From Hydrogenophaga sp. (GTDB lineage Bacteria; Pseudomonadota; Gammaproteobacteria; Burkholderiales; Burkholderiaceae_C): a stretch of 64,000 bases of DNA. The position numbers and the translations under genes are program-made. Each line of letters starts with the position of its first letter. Position 1 is the stretch's first letter. The notes under the pieces were generated by a model that saw nothing but the letters and a program-made list of their open reading frames with translations, did not search any database and was not told where the DNA came from. Shown here piece after piece: positions 1 to 9,922 of the stretch. The stretch lies in the NCBI RefSeq assembly GCF_014773545.1, contig NZ_SDDV01000003.1, positions 62,001-126,000 on the forward strand, in the 5' to 3' direction.

Positions 1-718
1 GCGGCTGCCGTTTCTGGACAGCGTGGACAAGGCGCACCAGGCGGTGCGCCAGATCAACCACGCCGTCGAGATCGATGGTGCGCGCTCACTGGTGTTCACC
101 ACCGTGGTCAATCCGGAGGTGCTGCAAGTCATCAAAACGCAGTGCAAAGGCATGATGCTCGACATGTTCGGCACTTTTGTCGAGCCGCTGGAGCTGGAGC
201 TGGGCCTGAAGTCGAACCACCGGGTCGGCCGCTTTTCCGACGTATCCAAGAGCCAGGCCTACCACGACCGTATTGAGGCAATCAACTTCTCACTCGAACA
301 CGACGACGGCCAGAGCCATCAGAATTTGGAGCATTCGGACGTCATTCTGGTGGGGGTCAGCCGCAGCGGCAAGACGCCAACCTCGCTCTATCTGGCGATG
401 CAGTACGGCCTGAAAGCGTCCAACTACCCGCTGATTCCAGAAGACTTCGAGCGCCGCCGCTTGCCACCGGCGCTGCTGAGTCGGCGCAAGAAAATCTTTG
501 GCCTGACCATTGCACCCGAGCGTCTGAGCGAAATCCGCAACGAACGCCGCCCCCATTCGCGCTACGCCAGCCTGGAGAACTGCCGCATGGAAGTCAGCGA
601 AGCCGAGGCCATGATGCGCCGCGAAGGCATACGCTGGCTCTCGACGACCACCAAGTCGATCGAGGAAATTGCCACCACCATCCTGCAGGAAATCCGACCG
701 GAGCGGCTGATCTACTGA
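1..718 (+). CDS. ppsR: Phosphoenolpyruvate synthase regulatory protein, 5' truncated by window edge
   Basis: Bifunctional kinase/pyrophosphorylase of the PSRP (DUF299) family, which inactivates and reactivates PEP synthase by ADP-dependent phosphorylation and Pi-dependent dephosphorylation. The frame is open from base 2, so the true start lies left of the window; about 238 residues are visible against roughly 270 for the family. The P-loop [12 protein letters not shown] and the C-terminal [14 protein letters not shown] segment typical of the family are present. The first in-frame GTG (23) is not the natural start. No ppsA is visible here; in relatives it is often the divergent neighbour. Confidence 0.93.
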   Translation, partial: RLPFLDSVDKAHQAVRQINHAVEIDGARSLVFTTVVNPEVLQVIKTQCKGMMLDMFGTFVEPLELELGLKSNHRVGRFSDVSKSQAYHDRIEAINFSLEHDDGQSHQNLEHSDVILVGVSRSGKTPTSLYLAMQYGLKASNYPLIPEDFERRRLPPALLSRRKKIFGLTIAPERLSEIRNERRPHSRYASLENCRMEVSEAEAMMRREGIRWLSTTTKSIEEIATTILQEIRPERLIY

Positions 719-814
719 GAGCGCGAGAGTTTTTCTCCAAGCCGCGCCAACCGGGTAGCTGAGCGAGCCAGTTGCAAAAGTCTGCGCCCGCATCAAAGCG
801 CACTTTGTGCAGCT

Positions 815-1015
815 GTCAAGTTCCGCCTGTTTATAGACACGCTTGATGAAGAGTTCCGGTTTTTTCTCGCGCCAGGACTTGAGGGCATCGACCGGTGAAA
901 GATGTCCAAGCGAGCGCTGCGGGATGTGGTGGTTGTACGTAAACATGTAGTTGTTCAAAGTCGCATCGAGTTCGGCCACCGCCGCGGCAAGCCGGGCAGC
1001 CTGGCCCGGGCAGCC
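815..1015 (-). pseudogene. Transposase C-terminal remnant (IS3/IS481-type integrase core)
   Basis: On the minus strand the frame reads AELDATLNNYMFTYNHHIPQ and then a RSLGHLSP...KPELFIKRVY stretch, the familiar end of an integrase-core (rve) transposase. The N-terminal DDE part is missing and the frame runs on into unrelated sequence at both ends, so only about 65 residues of a formerly 300+ residue protein survive. It occupies the gap between ppsR and accD and marks a rearrangement there. The upstream limit is approximate. The rest of the 315-base gap shows nothing recognisable. Confidence 0.7.
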
Positions 1016-1033
1016 GCGGCCAGAGCGCAGAGA

Positions 1034-1912
1034 TCAATCGCCGAACACGGCGTCGGCGCTTTGGCGCTGCAGCATGGCCAGCAGGCTGGCCAGCGTGGCG
1101 CGCAGTTCGCGCCGATCGCAAATCAAGTCCACCGCGCCCTTGGTTTGCAAAAACTCGGCGCGCTGGAATCCTTCGGGCAGTTTGACGCGCACGGTGTTTT
1201 CGATCACGCGCGGGCCGGCAAAACCAATCAGCGCCTTGGGCTCGGCAATCACCACGTCGCCCACAAAGGCAAAGCCAGCGCTGACGCCGCCCATGGTCGG
1301 GTCGGTCAGCACGCTGATGTAGGGCAGGCCTTTTTTGGCCAACCGGGTCAGCGCGGCGTTGGTCTTGGCCATTTGCAGCAGCGACAGCAGGCCTTCTTGC
1401 ATGCGAGCGCCGCCGGTGGCGGTAAAGCAGATGAAGGGCACTTTTTGCGCCATGGCTTCATCGACGCCGCGAACAAAGCGCTCGCCCACCACCGAACCCA
1501 TGGAGCCGCCCATGAAGTCGAACTCGAAGCAAGCCGCCACCAGGCTGATGCCGCGCACCGAACCGCCCATGACGATCAGCGCGTCGGTCTCGCCGGTGGT
1601 CTCGAGCGCGTCTTGCAAGCGCTCGGTGTACTTGCGGCTGTCTTTGAATTTGAGCGCATCGACCGGCAGCACCTCCTGGCCTATTTCGTAGCGGCCTTCG
1701 GCGTCCAAAAAGGCATTGAGCCGGGCGCGCGCGCTGATGCGGTGGTGGTGGCTGCAGCGCGGACAGACGTTCTGGTTTTTCTCCAGATCGTTTTTGTACA
1801 GCACCGCTTCGCAGCTCGGGCATTTGATCCACACCCCTTCGGGCACGCTGCGGCGCTCGGCCGGGTCGGTGCGCGTGATCTTGGGCGGCAGCAGTTTTTC
1901 GAGCCAGGACAT
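1034..1912 (-). CDS. accD: Acetyl-CoA carboxylase carboxyltransferase subunit beta
   Basis: Beta half of the carboxyltransferase that moves the carboxyl group from biotin to acetyl-CoA to form malonyl-CoA, the first step of fatty acid synthesis; it works with AccA, not in this window. The protein is 292 residues, the usual length. The N-terminal zinc ribbon is visible as Cys31, Cys34, Cys50 and Cys53, followed by the crotonase-like fold with the glycine-rich GGSMGS and TGGARMQEG segments. A GAAGGA ribosome-binding site lies 8 nt before the ATG. It is the last gene of the trpFBA block, 54 nt after trpA, and the usual downstream folC is absent, replaced by a transposase scrap. Confidence 0.97.
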   Translation of the reverse strand: MSWLEKLLPPKITRTDPAERRSVPEGVWIKCPSCEAVLYKNDLEKNQNVCPRCSHHHRISARARLNAFLDAEGRYEIGQEVLPVDALKFKDSRKYTERLQDALETTGETDALIVMGGSVRGISLVAACFEFDFMGGSMGSVVGERFVRGVDEAMAQKVPFICFTATGGARMQEGLLSLLQMAKTNAALTRLAKKGLPYISVLTDPTMGGVSAGFAFVGDVVIAEPKALIGFAGPRVIENTVRVKLPEGFQRAEFLQTKGAVDLICDRRELRATLASLLAMLQRQSADAVFGD

Positions 1913-1966
1913 GGGGGTTTTCCTTCGTGAAACAAGACCAGAGCGCGGCGGACAGCCGCGCGAGCC

Positions 1967-2776
1967 TCAATCGTCGAGTGCGTGCCGTATGGTACGCAGA
2001 AAATCGACCGCCACCGCCAGCACCTTATCAGCCGGCGCGTGCTCGATCAGCTCGATCAGCCTGCTGCCGATCACCACCGCGTCAGCGCTGCGGCTGATGG
2101 CGCGCGCGGTCTGCGCGTCGCGGATGCCAAAACCAACGCCGACCGGAATGCTCAGGTGCGCCCGGATGCGCGGCAGCATGGCCTGGACCTGCGCAACATT
2201 GAGGTTGCCGGCGCCGGTGACGCCCTTGAGCGAGACGTAGTAGACGTAGCCACTGGCCAGCTTGGCAATCTGCGCCATGCGCTCGTCGGTCGAGGTGGGC
2301 GCCAGCAGAAAGATCAAGTCCATGTCGGCGGCGCGCAAGGCGGCGGCAAATTCCTCGCATTCCTGCGGCGGGTAGTCGACCACCAGCACACCGTCGACGC
2401 CGGCCGCGCTGGCGTCGCACACGAAGCGACCCGCGCCGTGCACCTGGTCGTAGCGTTCGATCGGGTTGGCGTAGCCCATCAACACCACCGGGGTGTGCGA
2501 GTCACGCGCCCGAAAGCAGCGCACCATCGCCAGCACCTGCGGCAGGCCGACGCCGCTGGCCAGCGCGCGCTCACCGGCGCGCTGGATCACCGCCCCGTCG
2601 GCCGACGGGTCGGAAAAAGGCACGCCGAGTTCAATCAAATCGGCCCCGGCCTGCACCATGGCGTGCATCAGCGCCGGGGTGATGTCGGCGCTGGGAAAAC
2701 CCGCGGTGACGAAAGGAATCAAGGCTTTTTTCCCCTGGGCCCGCAAGCCGCTCAAGGTGGCATCGATCCGGCTCAT
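1967..2776 (-). CDS. trpA: Tryptophan synthase alpha chain
   Basis: Cleaves indole-3-glycerol phosphate to indole and glyceraldehyde 3-phosphate, passing indole to TrpB through the alpha2beta2 tunnel. The protein has 269 residues, normal for the family. Catalytic Glu49 ([13 protein letters not shown]) and Asp60 (DPSADG) are both present. The ATG at 2776 overlaps the trpB stop by 4 nt (ATGA), which decides the start and implies translational coupling. A longer same-frame reading upstream of 2776 is only a shadow of trpB. Confidence 0.97.
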   Translation of the reverse strand: MSRIDATLSGLRAQGKKALIPFVTAGFPSADITPALMHAMVQAGADLIELGVPFSDPSADGAVIQRAGERALASGVGLPQVLAMVRCFRARDSHTPVVLMGYANPIERYDQVHGAGRFVCDASAAGVDGVLVVDYPPQECEEFAAALRAADMDLIFLLAPTSTDERMAQIAKLASGYVYYVSLKGVTGAGNLNVAQVQAMLPRIRAHLSIPVGVGFGIRDAQTARAISRSADAVVIGSRLIELIEHAPADKVLAVAVDFLRTIRHALDD

Positions 2777-4062
2777 GGCTGCACGCCCACCCGCACGCTG
2801 GCCTCGTCGCCTTTGACGCTTTGGCCGCGGCAGCTCGGTCGGCAGTAAAACTCGGCCTGCGACAGATCGGCCACGGTGCCTATGTCCTTGTCGCCACGGC
2901 CCGAGAGGTTGACCAGAATCGACTGGTCGACACGCAGCGTCGGCGCCAGTTGCATGGCGTAGGCGACGGCGTGGCTCGATTCGAGCGCCGGGATGATGCC
3001 CTCGGTGCGGCAGAGGTGGTGAAAGGCGTGCAGCGCTTGCGCGTCGGTGCAGCCGACGTATTCGGCGCGTCCGATGTCTTTCAGGTAGGCGTGTTCCGGG
3101 CCGACGCCGGGGTAGTCGAGTCCGGCGCTGATGCTGTGCGTCTCGGTGATCTGGCCGTGCTGGTCTTGCAGCACGTAGGTGCGGTTGCCGTGCAGCACGC
3201 CGGGGCTGCCTTTTTGCAACGAGGCCGCGTGTCGGCCGCTGTCCAGGCCGGCTCCAGCGGCTTCGACGCCGATCAGCCGTGTGCCGGTGTGCTCTATGTA
3301 GGGGTAGAAAATGCCCATGGCGTTGCTGCCGCCGCCGACGCAGGCCAGCACCACGTCGGGTTGTTCGCCGTGGCAACCGGCGGCCCGCAGCAGTTCGGGC
3401 ATTTGCAGCACGCACTCCTGACCGATGACACTTTGGAAGTCGCGCACCATCATCGGGTAGGGGTGCGGCCCGGCCACGGTGCCGATGATGTAGAAGGTGT
3501 TGTCGACGTGGGCGACCCAGTCGCGCATGGCTTCGTTGAGCGCGTCTTTCAGTGTTTTGCTGCCGCTGTCTACCGGCACCACGCGCGCGCCCAGCAGCTT
3601 CATGCGGTAGACGTTGGGGCTTTGGCGCTTGACGTCCTCCGAACCCATGTAGACCACGCATTCCAGGCCGTAGCGGGCACAGATGGTGGCGGTGGCCACG
3701 CCGTGCTGGCCGGCTCCGGTCTCGGCAATGATGCGCGACTTGCCCATGCGCCGCGCCAGCATGGCCTGGCCGATCACGTTGTTGATCTTGTGCGCGCCGG
3801 TGTGGTTGAGGTCTTCGCGTTTGAGGAAAATCTGCGCTCCGCCCAGCTCGCGGCTCATGCGCTCGGCGTGGTAGACCGGACTGGGTCGGCCAACAAAATG
3901 TGCCAGCTCGCGTTTGAATTCGGCCAGAAATTCGGGCTCGTGCTGGAATTTGGCGTAGGCGGCCTTGAGCTCGTCGATGGCGTGCGTGAGCGTCTCGCCA
4001 ACGAAGCTGCCGCCGTAAATGCCAAAATGACCGCGGGCGTCGGGTTGTTGGTAGGTTTGCAT
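2773..4062 (-). CDS. trpB: Tryptophan synthase beta chain
   Basis: PLP enzyme that condenses indole with serine to make tryptophan. The 429-residue protein has the canonical [15 protein letters not shown] segment with PLP-binding Lys92, and the phosphate-binding loop GGGSNAMG. The start ATG (4062) lies 15 nt after trpF and the stop overlaps trpA. The extreme C-terminal residues after [11 protein letters not shown] are a short, variable tail. Confidence 0.97.
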   Translation of the reverse strand: MQTYQQPDARGHFGIYGGSFVGETLTHAIDELKAAYAKFQHEPEFLAEFKRELAHFVGRPSPVYHAERMSRELGGAQIFLKREDLNHTGAHKINNVIGQAMLARRMGKSRIIAETGAGQHGVATATICARYGLECVVYMGSEDVKRQSPNVYRMKLLGARVVPVDSGSKTLKDALNEAMRDWVAHVDNTFYIIGTVAGPHPYPMMVRDFQSVIGQECVLQMPELLRAAGCHGEQPDVVLACVGGGSNAMGIFYPYIEHTGTRLIGVEAAGAGLDSGRHAASLQKGSPGVLHGNRTYVLQDQHGQITETHSISAGLDYPGVGPEHAYLKDIGRAEYVGCTDAQALHAFHHLCRTEGIIPALESSHAVAYAMQLAPTLRVDQSILVNLSGRGDKDIGTVADLSQAEFYCRPSCRGQSVKGDEASVRVGVQP

Positions 4063-4077
4063 GGTTTGAGGGTCTGT

Positions 4078-4782
4078 CTATGGCCCGCAAGCGCTGCCGC
4101 CGGCACGGCTTGAGTTGGGGCGCTGCAAGGAGGTGTCGGCGGCGCGCACGGCGGCGACGAAAGCGTGCATCAGCCCGGCGTCTTTGATGCCTTTGCTCGA
4201 CTCGACACCGGAGCTGACGTCAACGGCCCAGGGCCGCAGTTGTCGGATGCCGTCGGCCACGTTTGCAGGACCGAGTCCACCAGACAAAACGAGGCGAGCG
4301 CTGGCGTTTAGAAGCGGGTGTGACCAAGGGAATGCCGTCCAGTCGAAAGTTTGACCGCCGCCGCCGTAGCCTTCGACCAGGGCGTCCAGCACCAGCGCCT
4401 GCGCGCCGGCATAGTCTTGCGCGTATTTTAGAAGATCGAACGCCGCCGCCGCCGCCCCGCCGGGTATGCGAGCGGCGCGCAGGTAGGCACGGCCGGCGGC
4501 TGCACAATCGGCCACCGACTCGTCGCCATGAAATTGCAGCACGGCGTTGGGCACGGCGGCCAGGCCGCGGCCAATATGTTCCGGGCTGGCGTTGACAAAC
4601 AGCAGCACCGGGGTGACGAACGGCGGCAGAGCGCGCGCCAACTCACCCGCACGCTCGGGCGTGATGCCGCGCGGGCTGTGGGCGTAGAGCACAAAGCCGA
4701 TCGCGTCGGCACCGGCCTGCACGGCGGCGGCAACGTCGGCCTCGCGCGTGAGGCCACAAATTTTGACGCGGGTGCGGTACAT
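4078..4782 (-). CDS. trpF: Phosphoribosylanthranilate isomerase
   Basis: Third step of tryptophan synthesis, an Amadori rearrangement of phosphoribosylanthranilate to CdRP on a TIM barrel. The 234 residues include the N-terminal VKICGLT motif with catalytic Cys9, and the C-terminal phosphate-binding region [10 protein letters not shown] and [15 protein letters not shown] with the catalytic aspartate. The tail [20 protein letters not shown] is an unconserved extension. It is followed 15 nt later by trpB and preceded 39 nt earlier by truA. Confidence 0.96.
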   Translation of the reverse strand: MYRTRVKICGLTREADVAAAVQAGADAIGFVLYAHSPRGITPERAGELARALPPFVTPVLLFVNASPEHIGRGLAAVPNAVLQFHGDESVADCAAAGRAYLRAARIPGGAAAAAFDLLKYAQDYAGAQALVLDALVEGYGGGGQTFDWTAFPWSHPLLNASARLVLSGGLGPANVADGIRQLRPWAVDVSSGVESSKGIKDAGLMHAFVAAVRAADTSLQRPNSSRAGGSACGP

Positions 4783-4821
4783 GAACAGGCTGCTGCTGGG
4801 TTTGGTGCGGGGTTTAGGCTA

Positions 4822-5676
4822 CTAGGGCAGGCTGTCAAAAGCCGCCGTGCGTTCGGGCAGTCCGAAGCATGCATCGTACTGCGGCCCAAGAAAGTACAGA
4901 CCATCGGCGGCAAATGTGGGCGCGGCAAGCGCACGGCTGCGCGCTTGCCGCACATCGCTGATCCAGTGCGCAGGCCGTGCGCCGCTGCCAATCGCAATCA
5001 GGCAACCCATGATGTTGCGGATCATGTGGTGCAAAAAAGCGTTGGCTTCAAAGTCGAAGCGCCAGTAGGCGCCGCGACGGCTGATGTCGATGCGCCGCAT
5101 CTGCTTGATCGGCGTGTGCGCCTGACACTGCGAGGCGCGAAACGAGCTGAAATCGTGTTCGCCCAGCAGCATCTGTGCGGCTTCCAGCATGGGCTGAAGC
5201 TGCAGTGGGCGATACACCCAACCCACCCGACCCGCTTCCACGCTGGGGCGAACCGGCGATTGCAGCAACACGTAGGCGTAGCGGCGCGCACGCGCGCTGG
5301 CGCGGGCGTGAAAACTGGCCGGCACCTGGCGCGCCCATTGCACCGCAATGTCGGGGGGTAAAAAACGGTTGCTGCCGCGCACCCAGGCGTTTTCGGGTCG
5401 CTGCAGCGCGCTGTCGAAGTGCACCACCTGCATCAGGGCGTGCACGCCGGCGTCGGTGCGGCCAGCGCACAGGGTGTGCACGGCGTCGGTGGCGCAGAAC
5501 TGCGCCAGCGCCCGTTCAAGCCGGTCTTGCACCGTGCGAGCGCTGGGCTGGCTTTGCCAGCCCTCGTAGGCCGCACCGTGGTAGCTCACGCCAAGCGCGA
5601 TACGCCCACCCACGCCGGCACCGGCGTGGGTCGCATCGGTGGCGAGAGTCGACAAAGTCGGCGCGCGCTCGGGCAA
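4822..5676 (-). CDS. truA: tRNA pseudouridine(38-40) synthase
   Basis: Isomerises uridines 38-40 in the anticodon stem-loop of several tRNAs. The 284-residue protein contains the catalytic motif CAGRTDAGVHA with Asp75. The N-terminal 24 residues before GRIALGVSYHG are not typical and the true start could be slightly internal; the chosen ATG lies only 5 nt after the fimV stop. The fimV-truA-trpF order is conserved in Burkholderiales, which supports the assignment. Confidence 0.95.
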   Translation of the reverse strand: MPERAPTLSTLATDATHAGAGVGGRIALGVSYHGAAYEGWQSQPSARTVQDRLERALAQFCATDAVHTLCAGRTDAGVHALMQVVHFDSALQRPENAWVRGSNRFLPPDIAVQWARQVPASFHARASARARRYAYVLLQSPVRPSVEAGRVGWVYRPLQLQPMLEAAQMLLGEHDFSSFRASQCQAHTPIKQMRRIDISRRGAYWRFDFEANAFLHHMIRNIMGCLIAIGSGARPAHWISDVRQARSRALAAPTFAADGLYFLGPQYDACFGLPERTAAFDSLP

Positions 5677-5681
5677 AACGA

Positions 5682-8309
5682 TCAGGACAGCTCGGCCAGG
5701 AACACGCGCGCCTTGCTCTGCATCGCACCGGAAGCCTCGGCCAGCACCTCCTCGGCCAGCGAGCGCGCGCCTTCAAAGTCGCCAATGGCACGAAATTCTT
5801 GCGCCAGCGACAGCTTGGTGTCGAGCGGATTTTCTTCGTCAGAGCACTCATCGGGCTGAGCAAGGGACGCCTGCGGTCCGTCCAGGTCGAGCGTGATCTG
5901 ATTCAGGTCAAAGGCGGGAAAATCAAGCGGTGCGGCAACGGCGCCAGCGCTCTGGTCGTCGAGCCGGACGCTTGGCTCGGCCACGCGGCTCGGCTCGGCG
6001 GCTGCCGGCGCGTCAAAGTCGAAGTCGGGCTCGATGATCGGTTCACTCCGGGCTGGCAGCCGCGGATCGAAAGCTGCTTTGCCTTCGGTAGCGGCAATCG
6101 TATCGATCTGAACCGGATCGACCGGAAAGTCCAGTTCGAAATCTATCGTCAACGGGCCCGGCGCGGGCTCACGCTCGACGCTGCGGGTCAGTTCCTCGGT
6201 TTGACTGAGGTCGTCCAGACCGGATATCACAGCATCCGCTTGCGCTGCCGGGGCAAGCCTCTGTTGCAGCGGCGTCAGTTCGGAATCAAAGTCGAGATCA
6301 AGATCGAGCTCTGCAGGGGCCGACTGTGCGTCCCGGTTGCCGATCTCGGCTGGCTGGCTGGCCGCGAAGGGAACGGTATTCATGGCGCCGACCGGGGCAG
6401 CGGCAGCCGCTGTGGCCTTCACGGCCGGGCCGCCGCCCGGCTGGTACAGCGGATTTGCAGGGTCGAGTTCGCGACCGAGTTCACAAGCGCTCGCCCACTC
6501 CACGCCCTGTCCCTGGGTCAGGCCGAAGAGCTCGGACGCCACCACCTCAAAGGCCTTGACATCGCGACGCTTGGCGTAAATCTCCAACAGCTTGTGGTGA
6601 ATCGCCACCCGCGTGGGTGCGCTGCGCATGGCTTCCTTGAGAATTTCCTCGGCCTGCAAATCACGGCCGTAGGCCAGATAGACATCCGCCTCGGCCACCG
6701 GATCGACGTCACCCGCAGCGTCGAGCTGGCTTGGTGAATACACCATGGATGAGCCCGCCGTGCCGGTTTGCGCGGTGTCGATACGCTGCCCGCCGCTGGC
6801 GCCAAAAAACGAGTCGTGTTGCAACTGGCTGCCCAAAAAAGAGCTGTCGGCTTCCGATTTGCTTTTGCGCCTACGCAACCGGTACAGACCCAACCCCGCC
6901 AGCAAAGCCAGCAGGGCGGCGGCAGCGGGCAACATCAAGGGGTTGTGGCGCAGTTGTTCCATCAGGTTCGGCGCTGCGGGCGCGGGCACAGGAGCGGGCA
7001 GCGTCGCCTCGACGGTCGGCGCAGGCAAAGGCTCGGGCTGCGGCGCGGGTGCGGGTTCAGGAGCGGCGGGCCCTGCCAGCGCTGCTGGCGGCTCGACGGC
7101 GGGCACCGCAGCCAACTGCTCGGCTGCTGGCGGGGCAAGCGGCGCTGGCTGGGCCGGCACAGCAGCGCGCGCCGCCAGTTGGGCCAGTTGTTCGATGTTG
7201 CGCTGAACCTCGGCCTCGCGCGCTGCTGCTTGCTGCTGCTGCCGCTGCTGGGCAATGGCAGCCTCCTGGTTTGCGGGGCTGGGCGGTTCGGGTCTGGACA
7301 GCACCAGCTTGTCTTGCACCGGCGCAGCGGCGCGCTGATCCTGTATCTGCGCCTGTACGCGTCCGACCGCTTCGCGCTCGTCCTGCGCGGGCGCTGCCGC
7401 CGGTGCGGCAGCCGCCAGCCGATGGCGGAACTCAGCGAAGTCACGGCTTTGCGCGACGATGATCTGACGCGCCTGCGGCGCAGGCACGGCGCTGGCCTGC
7501 TCAGCATCTGGCAGATCGAGCACGGCGCCCGCCTTGATGCGGTTGACATTGCCGCCAATGAAAGCCTGCGGATTGGTACGCAGCATGGCCACCAGCATCT
7601 GGTCGAGCGAGACGGCGGCTGGCAGGTGTGCCGCGGCAATGCGACCAGCGGTGTCGCCCGTTTGGACGCGAACCTGACGCGGCGCGACCTGTGTGGCTGG
7701 CACCGGCGGCACCGCGCGGGCTGGTGCTGCCACCGGTGGCGCCAGCCGTGCTGGCGCCACCGGTGGCAGCACGGCGGGAGCTGTTGCCTGGGCTGCGGTG
7801 GCCGGCACAGCAGCCACAGGTGCCGCCGCCCGCAGAACGGGTGGATCAAACAGCAGCGTGTACTCGCGCACCACGCGCCCGGCAGCCCAGTTGGCCTCGA
7901 CGATCACATCGACAAAGGGTTCCATGACCGGGCGCGGCCCCCTCAGGCGCAGGTAGGCACGGCCATCCGGGCGTCGTTGCAGGCTGATTTGCAGATCGGC
8001 CAAAGCCGCACTGGGGTCGATGCCGGCGGCACGGAATACCTCGGCCGAAGCCAGCCCGACGCGCAGCGTGGCGGCTTCGTCGGCGCTGATGTCTGGCACG
8101 TCGATTTCGGCCCGCAAAGGCTCCCCCAGCGCAGACTGCACCACCAGACGCCCCAGCGCCAGCGCTTGCGCGTCGACCGGCTGCAACAGACCGATGCACA
8201 GCAGCAAGGCTGCCGCTGCCGTTTGCAGGCGAGCAAAGCGCTGTGAAGCCGACCCTGGAACAGCCGGGGTCAATGAATGAGAGCCGTGGTGAGGAGAGGA
8301 AAATGGCAC
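5682..8309 (-). CDS. fimV: FimV/HubP family polar pilus-assembly protein
   Basis: Large inner-membrane protein related to Pseudomonas FimV and Vibrio HubP, which organise the cell pole and type IV pilus assembly. Visible parts, in order: a signal peptide with hydrophobic core AAAALLLCIGLL; the FimV N-terminal domain starting at LALGRLVVQSALGEPLRAEI; a LysM-like segment (VQTGDTAGRIA...NRIKAGAVLDLPD); a long Ala/Pro/Gln-rich linker with coiled-coil propensity; one transmembrane helix (LPAAAALLALLAGLGLY) followed by RLRRRK; an acidic cytoplasmic part; and the C-terminal FimV motif around NPLDTKLSLAQEFRAIGDFE. The frame stays open to an ATG at 8375, giving an unusually long leader; I chose the GTG at 8309, preceded by GAGG, while TTG at 8273 is also possible. 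It lies between asd and truA. Confidence 0.88.
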   Translation of the reverse strand: MPFSSPHHGSHSLTPAVPGSASQRFARLQTAAAALLLCIGLLQPVDAQALALGRLVVQSALGEPLRAEIDVPDISADEAATLRVGLASAEVFRAAGIDPSAALADLQISLQRRPDGRAYLRLRGPRPVMEPFVDVIVEANWAAGRVVREYTLLFDPPVLRAAAPVAAVPATAAQATAPAVLPPVAPARLAPPVAAPARAVPPVPATQVAPRQVRVQTGDTAGRIAAAHLPAAVSLDQMLVAMLRTNPQAFIGGNVNRIKAGAVLDLPDAEQASAVPAPQARQIIVAQSRDFAEFRHRLAAAAPAAAPAQDEREAVGRVQAQIQDQRAAAPVQDKLVLSRPEPPSPANQEAAIAQQRQQQQAAAREAEVQRNIEQLAQLAARAAVPAQPAPLAPPAAEQLAAVPAVEPPAALAGPAAPEPAPAPQPEPLPAPTVEATLPAPVPAPAAPNLMEQLRHNPLMLPAAAALLALLAGLGLYRLRRRKSKSEADSSFLGSQLQHDSFFGASGGQRIDTAQTGTAGSSMVYSPSQLDAAGDVDPVAEADVYLAYGRDLQAEEILKEAMRSAPTRVAIHHKLLEIYAKRRDVKAFEVVASELFGLTQGQGVEWASACELGRELDPANPLYQPGGGPAVKATAAAAAPVGAMNTVPFAASQPAEIGNRDAQSAPAELDLDLDFDSELTPLQQRLAPAAQADAVISGLDDLSQTEELTRSVEREPAPGPLTIDFELDFPVDPVQIDTIAATEGKAAFDPRLPARSEPIIEPDFDFDAPAAAEPSRVAEPSVRLDDQSAGAVAAPLDFPAFDLNQITLDLDGPQASLAQPDECSDEENPLDTKLSLAQEFRAIGDFEGARSLAEEVLAEASGAMQSKARVFLAELS

Positions 8310-8485
8310 GAGGACCTCGACAAAAAACCGATTTTCGACCTTAACATCAAGGTGTTGCTGAGACAAGCTCAGCATTCACTTGAGTATCGAAGCAGGCCAG
8401 ATGCCACCGCGTGCGGCCGCATGGCGTTGCAAACCCACTACGTCGGGCGCACAGACCCGACGCCGATTCCCATCGGCACACGCAC

Positions 8486-9643
8486 TCAAGCCTGCAGCAG
8501 CAGGCGCAACATGCGGCGCAGCGGCTCGGCTGCACCCCAGAGTAACTGATCCCCGATAGTAAACGCACCCAGGTACTCGGGGCCCATCGCCAACTTGCGC
8601 ATGCGTCCGACCGGAATCGTCATGCTGCCGGTCACTGCCACCGGCGTCAAATCTTTGATGCTGGCTTGGCGCGTATTCGGCACCACTTTGACCCAGGCGT
8701 TGTCGGCGGCGATCATGGCCTCTATGTCGGCCAATGGAACGTCTTTCTTGAGCTTGAAGGTCAGCGCCTGGCTGTGGCAGCGCATGGCACCGATGCGCAC
8801 GCAAAAGCCGTCGACCGCAATCGGACTCGATCCAAAACCCTCGCCCAAGCCAAGGATTTTGTTGGTTTCGGCCATGCCCTTCCATTCCTCCTTGGACTGA
8901 CCCCAGCCGGGCTCGTCGCGGCTCTTGCCCAGGCCGAGGTCCTTGTCGATCCAGGGAATCAGGGAGCCGCCCAGCGGCACGCCGAAGTGGGCGGTTTCAG
9001 CCTCGGTCAGCGCACGCTGCTTGGCGATCACTTTGCGGTCGATCTCAAGAATGGCGCTGCCGGGATCGTCCAGCAGCTCTTTGACTTCGGCATACAGCGT
9101 TCCATACTGGGTCAGCAGCTCGCGCATGTGCTGGGCGCCACCGCCGCTGGCGGCCTGATAGGTCTGCGTGCTCATCCATTCCACCAGACCGGCCTTGTAC
9201 AGCGCCCCCACGCCCATCAGCATGCAACTGACGGTGCAGTTGCCGCCGATCCAGTTGTTGCCGCCGCGACTGAGTGCGTTTTTGATCACCGGCAGATTGA
9301 CCGGGTCGAGCACGATCACGGCGTCTGAATTCATGCGCAAGGTGGAGGCGGCGTCGATCCAATGGCCGCGCCAGCCGACGGCGCGCAGCTTGGGAAAAAC
9401 CGCGCTGGTGTAGTCGCCGCCTTGAGCCGTGACGATGATGTCGCAGCGCTGCAAGGCCTCGATACCGTACGCGTCTTGCAGCGTGGTTTCGTTCTTCGCC
9501 CACGCGGGGGCCTGAGCGCCAGCGTTGGAGGTGGAGAAAAACACCGGCTCGATCAGGTCGAAGTCATTTTCCGCGACCATGCGGCCCATCAACACCGAGC
9601 CGACCATGCCACGCCAGCCAACCAAACCAACCAACTTACTCAT
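8486..9643 (-). CDS. asd: Aspartate-semialdehyde dehydrogenase
   Basis: Reduces aspartyl phosphate to aspartate semialdehyde for lysine, threonine, methionine and diaminopimelate synthesis. The 385-residue protein begins [19 protein letters not shown], the proteobacterial (E. coli-like) branch, with the nucleotide-binding glycine pattern and catalytic Cys136 in [12 protein letters not shown] at 9658 extends the frame by five codons, but GAAGGGG overlapping it is a good ribosome-binding site for the ATG at 9643, so I used 9643. It heads the block asd-fimV-truA-trpFBA-accD; leuB, usually upstream, is missing. Confidence 0.96.
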   Translation of the reverse strand: MSKLVGLVGWRGMVGSVLMGRMVAENDFDLIEPVFFSTSNAGAQAPAWAKNETTLQDAYGIEALQRCDIIVTAQGGDYTSAVFPKLRAVGWRGHWIDAASTLRMNSDAVIVLDPVNLPVIKNALSRGGNNWIGGNCTVSCMLMGVGALYKAGLVEWMSTQTYQAASGGGAQHMRELLTQYGTLYAEVKELLDDPGSAILEIDRKVIAKQRALTEAETAHFGVPLGGSLIPWIDKDLGLGKSRDEPGWGQSKEEWKGMAETNKILGLGEGFGSSPIAVDGFCVRIGAMRCHSQALTFKLKKDVPLADIEAMIAADNAWVKVVPNTRQASIKDLTPVAVTGSMTIPVGRMRKLAMGPEYLGAFTIGDQLLWGAAEPLRRMLRLLLQA

Positions 9644-9736
9644 TACAGACCCCTTCAAGCAGATAAAACAGGCCCAGACCCGACCGACTTGCCCGGCTCG
9701 TCTGGCCGGGAGGGCGCACGACGTGCCTAGACTGAA

Positions 9737-9838
9737 TCAGTCCTTGATGGTCGTGGTTTCAATGCTGATTGCACGCAAGACGACACCGGCCAAGGCGGCG
9801 GGTGCCGGGTTCAGAGCGAACAGTCGAGCGGCAAACAT
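9737..9838 (-). CDS. Possible 33-residue leader ORF upstream of asd
   Basis: A short frame on the asd strand begins MFAARLFALNPAPAALAGVV and ends ISIETTTIKD, 93 nt before the asd start. A TACAAT hexamer (9847-9852) sits 8 nt before the ATG, which would make a leaderless transcript. About 70% of its third positions are G or C, compatible with coding but not proof. I do not recognise the product. It could be a leader peptide, a small free-standing protein, or chance. Confidence 0.3.
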   Translation of the reverse strand: MFAARLFALNPAPAALAGVVLRAISIETTTIKD

Positions 9839-9922
9839 GAGGCGCGATTGTAGTGGATCGCCCTGGAGTCCCGTTTGCAGTGCCGCCTTCGGCACAGGAA
9901 CGTATTGCGCGACAATCGGGCC

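Noticed and set aside
2821-4113. 430-codon plus-strand frame opposite trpB
   Set aside because: Antisense shadow; no motifs, and trpB on the other strand is complete.
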